Position numbers and translations under genes: made by a program. Source: Epithemia pelagica (taxonomy: Eukaryota > Bacillariophyta > Bacillariophyceae > Surirellales > Surirellaceae). From it: DNA of 64,000 nucleotides. The notes under the pieces were generated by a model that saw nothing but the letters and a program-made list of their open reading frames with translations, made no database searches and was not told the DNA's origin. Below, one piece after another: positions 62,435 to 64,000 of this stretch (its first letter is position 1; every line of letters begins with the position of its first letter). The DNA is taken from positions 62,001 through 126,000 of the forward strand of contig OX337239.1 of assembly GCA_946965045.2 (NCBI GenBank), given 5' to 3'.

Positions 62435-62641
62435 ATGGCCCTCCACGAGAGTGTGTGGGCCACCCCCTTTCGTTCCCCCGTGCACCGTATATTTGTTCTT
62501 GGAGGAGGAGGAGTAATACTCCTAGTAGCTACCTATATATTCTATCCATGGAATTGGAATGGTACATGCCCAATCCATAATGGCTCTTGGGACTGCGCCA
62601 CGCAATGTATGACACCAGCACGACACTGTCGATACTCATGA
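62435..62641 (+). CDS. Short hypothetical membrane peptide, possibly a first exon
   Basis: 68 aa from the ATG at 62435: MALHESVWATPFRSPVHRIF, then a membrane-like VLGGGGVILLVATYIFYPW and a Cys-containing end (CPIHNGSWDCATQCMTPARHC). It may be a short gene or the first exon of something continuing to the right. The opposite strand is equally open here (a Cys-rich frame, CCNGLAELNQKFGCQNCNAS, at about 62630 to 62740), so the coding strand is uncertain. Confidence 0.25.
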   Translation: MALHESVWATPFRSPVHRIFVLGGGGVILLVATYIFYPWNWNGTCPIHNGSWDCATQCMTPARHCRYS

Positions 62642-64000
62642 CAGTAGAAGATTGTGGAGTCATTGCAGCAAGTGGAGGCATTGCAATTCTGGCACCCAAA
62701 CTTTTGATTCAACTCCGCAAGGCCGTTACAACAGTCATGCCCCACATTTGTCTCAAAACGCCTTGTCCACAACATCTTCTCGTCCCCTTGTGATTCCTCC
62801 CAGTGTACGGTTGTTGCAACGTCCAGGACCAATAATCACCATTCGAGCACAACTTTGCTGACATGGCTGTTCCTGCTCCTTCAAAAGCTTGTCGACAGTC
62901 ACTCCTGTCACAACTTCTTCCACACCATGGGCAGTTCCAGAGAATGCTGCTCGGACGGCACAACAAGACATGGCCGCTGGAACCGCTGCCGCAGCGGTTC
63001 TCATGGCTATGGCAGCTGCGCAACTACCAATCCCTTTTGCAGCTACCAAGATTTGGACGGCCTTTGCTTGGCGAGCATGATTCTTCCGAAAAATCACCAG
63101 CAAGCCAAACGTCAATCATCATCAAGGGTGCCAGATCCTCGGGGGTTGACCAAAGACTGGAACCACATCACATTTGGTTGAGAAACGTTTTGGAGGAACC
63201 ATTGTTGCTTTGCTGCTGCCGCGAACACGTCTGGAAGGAACATAGGGGATAAATTTGATGACGAATGGAGTGACTGGCGGTAGTTTTGGTTGTCGAGTGT
63301 CGTCGTCGACGGTTGTTGGGGCCAAAAAGTGAGGGCGACAAGCAAATGGTGGGTTCTGAAGGAATAGTATCGATTTCCGATTCCAACTCGGTAGTGAGGT
63401 CCAAAGGAATTGCTGATGATGAAAGAGGTTTGTATCACGAGGACCATGAGGCCACAGACACAAGGTCTTCAGCATACCACATAATAACAACCGGAGTACG
63501 GTGGACTGAACAGGGAAACGTTCGCATGGGAGTGTGTTTGACTGTCTGCAATGCCGCAGTGAACCAGTCGGTGCGTCGTCAACGAATCGATCCACTGCGT
63601 CCGGTTGGGAAAAAAAGGAGCCAAGAATTGCCAAAAGAGAGAGCGGGTAACTTTTGAGTGGCCCACGTTACAAGAATCATTCGACAGGCGAACGAACGTA
63701 CAAGACGTTAAACAAAACGGTCCTTCAATAATTATTCTTGAAGCCCAGACTATCGCATACCGATGCAGCGCACGCCGGGGATCAATTTAGGCGGAGGATC
63801 CTCACAATTTTGGCCGGTCTTCACAAGACCACCCAATCCGTATTGTTTTCGCGAGATCGAGAAGAAGTTTGTTCTTCAAATCTCTTTTACCCTAGAGTCC
63901 GCCCCATCTATTTGCACCGTAGAACGAGTTTGTAGAACACGTGAGGAGTAAGAGTCAGCGACGCTCTTATCGTGGAGTCTTGCTCCTGAAGATCATGGTC
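62642..64000. other. Unresolved right end
   Basis: Both strands have open frames of 60 to 170 codons. Candidates are a minus-strand Ala/Cys-containing frame (63115 to 62753) and a plus-strand frame (63286 to 63657, EGIVSISDSNSVVRSKGIADDERG). None shows a family motif, a splice pair or a clean start and stop good enough to call. Confidence 0.35.

Overview
The window looks like nuclear DNA of a diatom, probably a pennate one. Four things point this way. Genes carry short introns of about 88 to 510 bp with GTACGT or GTAAGT donors. Two plastid-type proteins (N-acetylglutamate kinase and Psb28) have N-termini with a signal peptide followed by an ASAFAP-like cleavage motif (VSAW, VHAFAP). A copia-type gag of the kind common in diatom genomes sits at the left edge. 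Intergenic DNA is rich in trinucleotide and CT microsatellites. The species cannot be fixed from the sequence alone.

Layout, left to right: a gag fragment of a copia-like retrotransposon (minus strand, running off the edge); plastid N-acetylglutamate kinase; a secreted Lys/Gly/Ser-rich protein; a large processive GT2 glycosyltransferase (mannan-synthase-like) whose C-terminal half resembles a sulfotransferase; two kelch genes K1 and K2 (+); a bile-acid:sodium symporter family transporter; nuclear psb28 (-); three more kelch copies K3 to K5 (-, K4 truncated); a diatom protein of unknown function; a leucine-rich-repeat protein (-); a 606-bp MITE with long TIRs; two decayed kelch copies K6 and K7 (-); a four-exon secreted G8/parallel-beta-helix protein of the CEMIP/TMEM2/PKHD1L1 type; a possible coiled-coil gene; a zone of tandem repeats; an ACC-synthase-like aminotransferase (-); a small membrane protein; a decayed kelch copy K8 (+); an FkbM methyltransferase (-); a frameshifted LRR gene; several hypothetical genes up to about 62 kb; and a poorly resolved last 1.6 kb.

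The most striking feature is a lineage-specific kelch family. At least eight copies lie in 42 kb and fall into two subfamilies: K1 to K5 (N-terminus like MNCWEEARLSGLVLGE) and K6 to K8 (QSGLVLEETAEWNTSDW type). They range from intact to heavily decayed. The copies carry conserved upstream blocks (an identical 17-bp motif before K1, K3 and K5) and co-duplicated spacer segments. They sit among genes for extracellular carbohydrate (GT2-sulfotransferase-like fusion, G8 protein, FkbM methyltransferase), but a functional link is only an inference.

Several otherwise convincing genes (GT2, FkbM, LRR, K6, possibly others) need one-base frame changes. Some may be residual assembly indels rather than true lesions, so gene models with frameshifts are reported as such.
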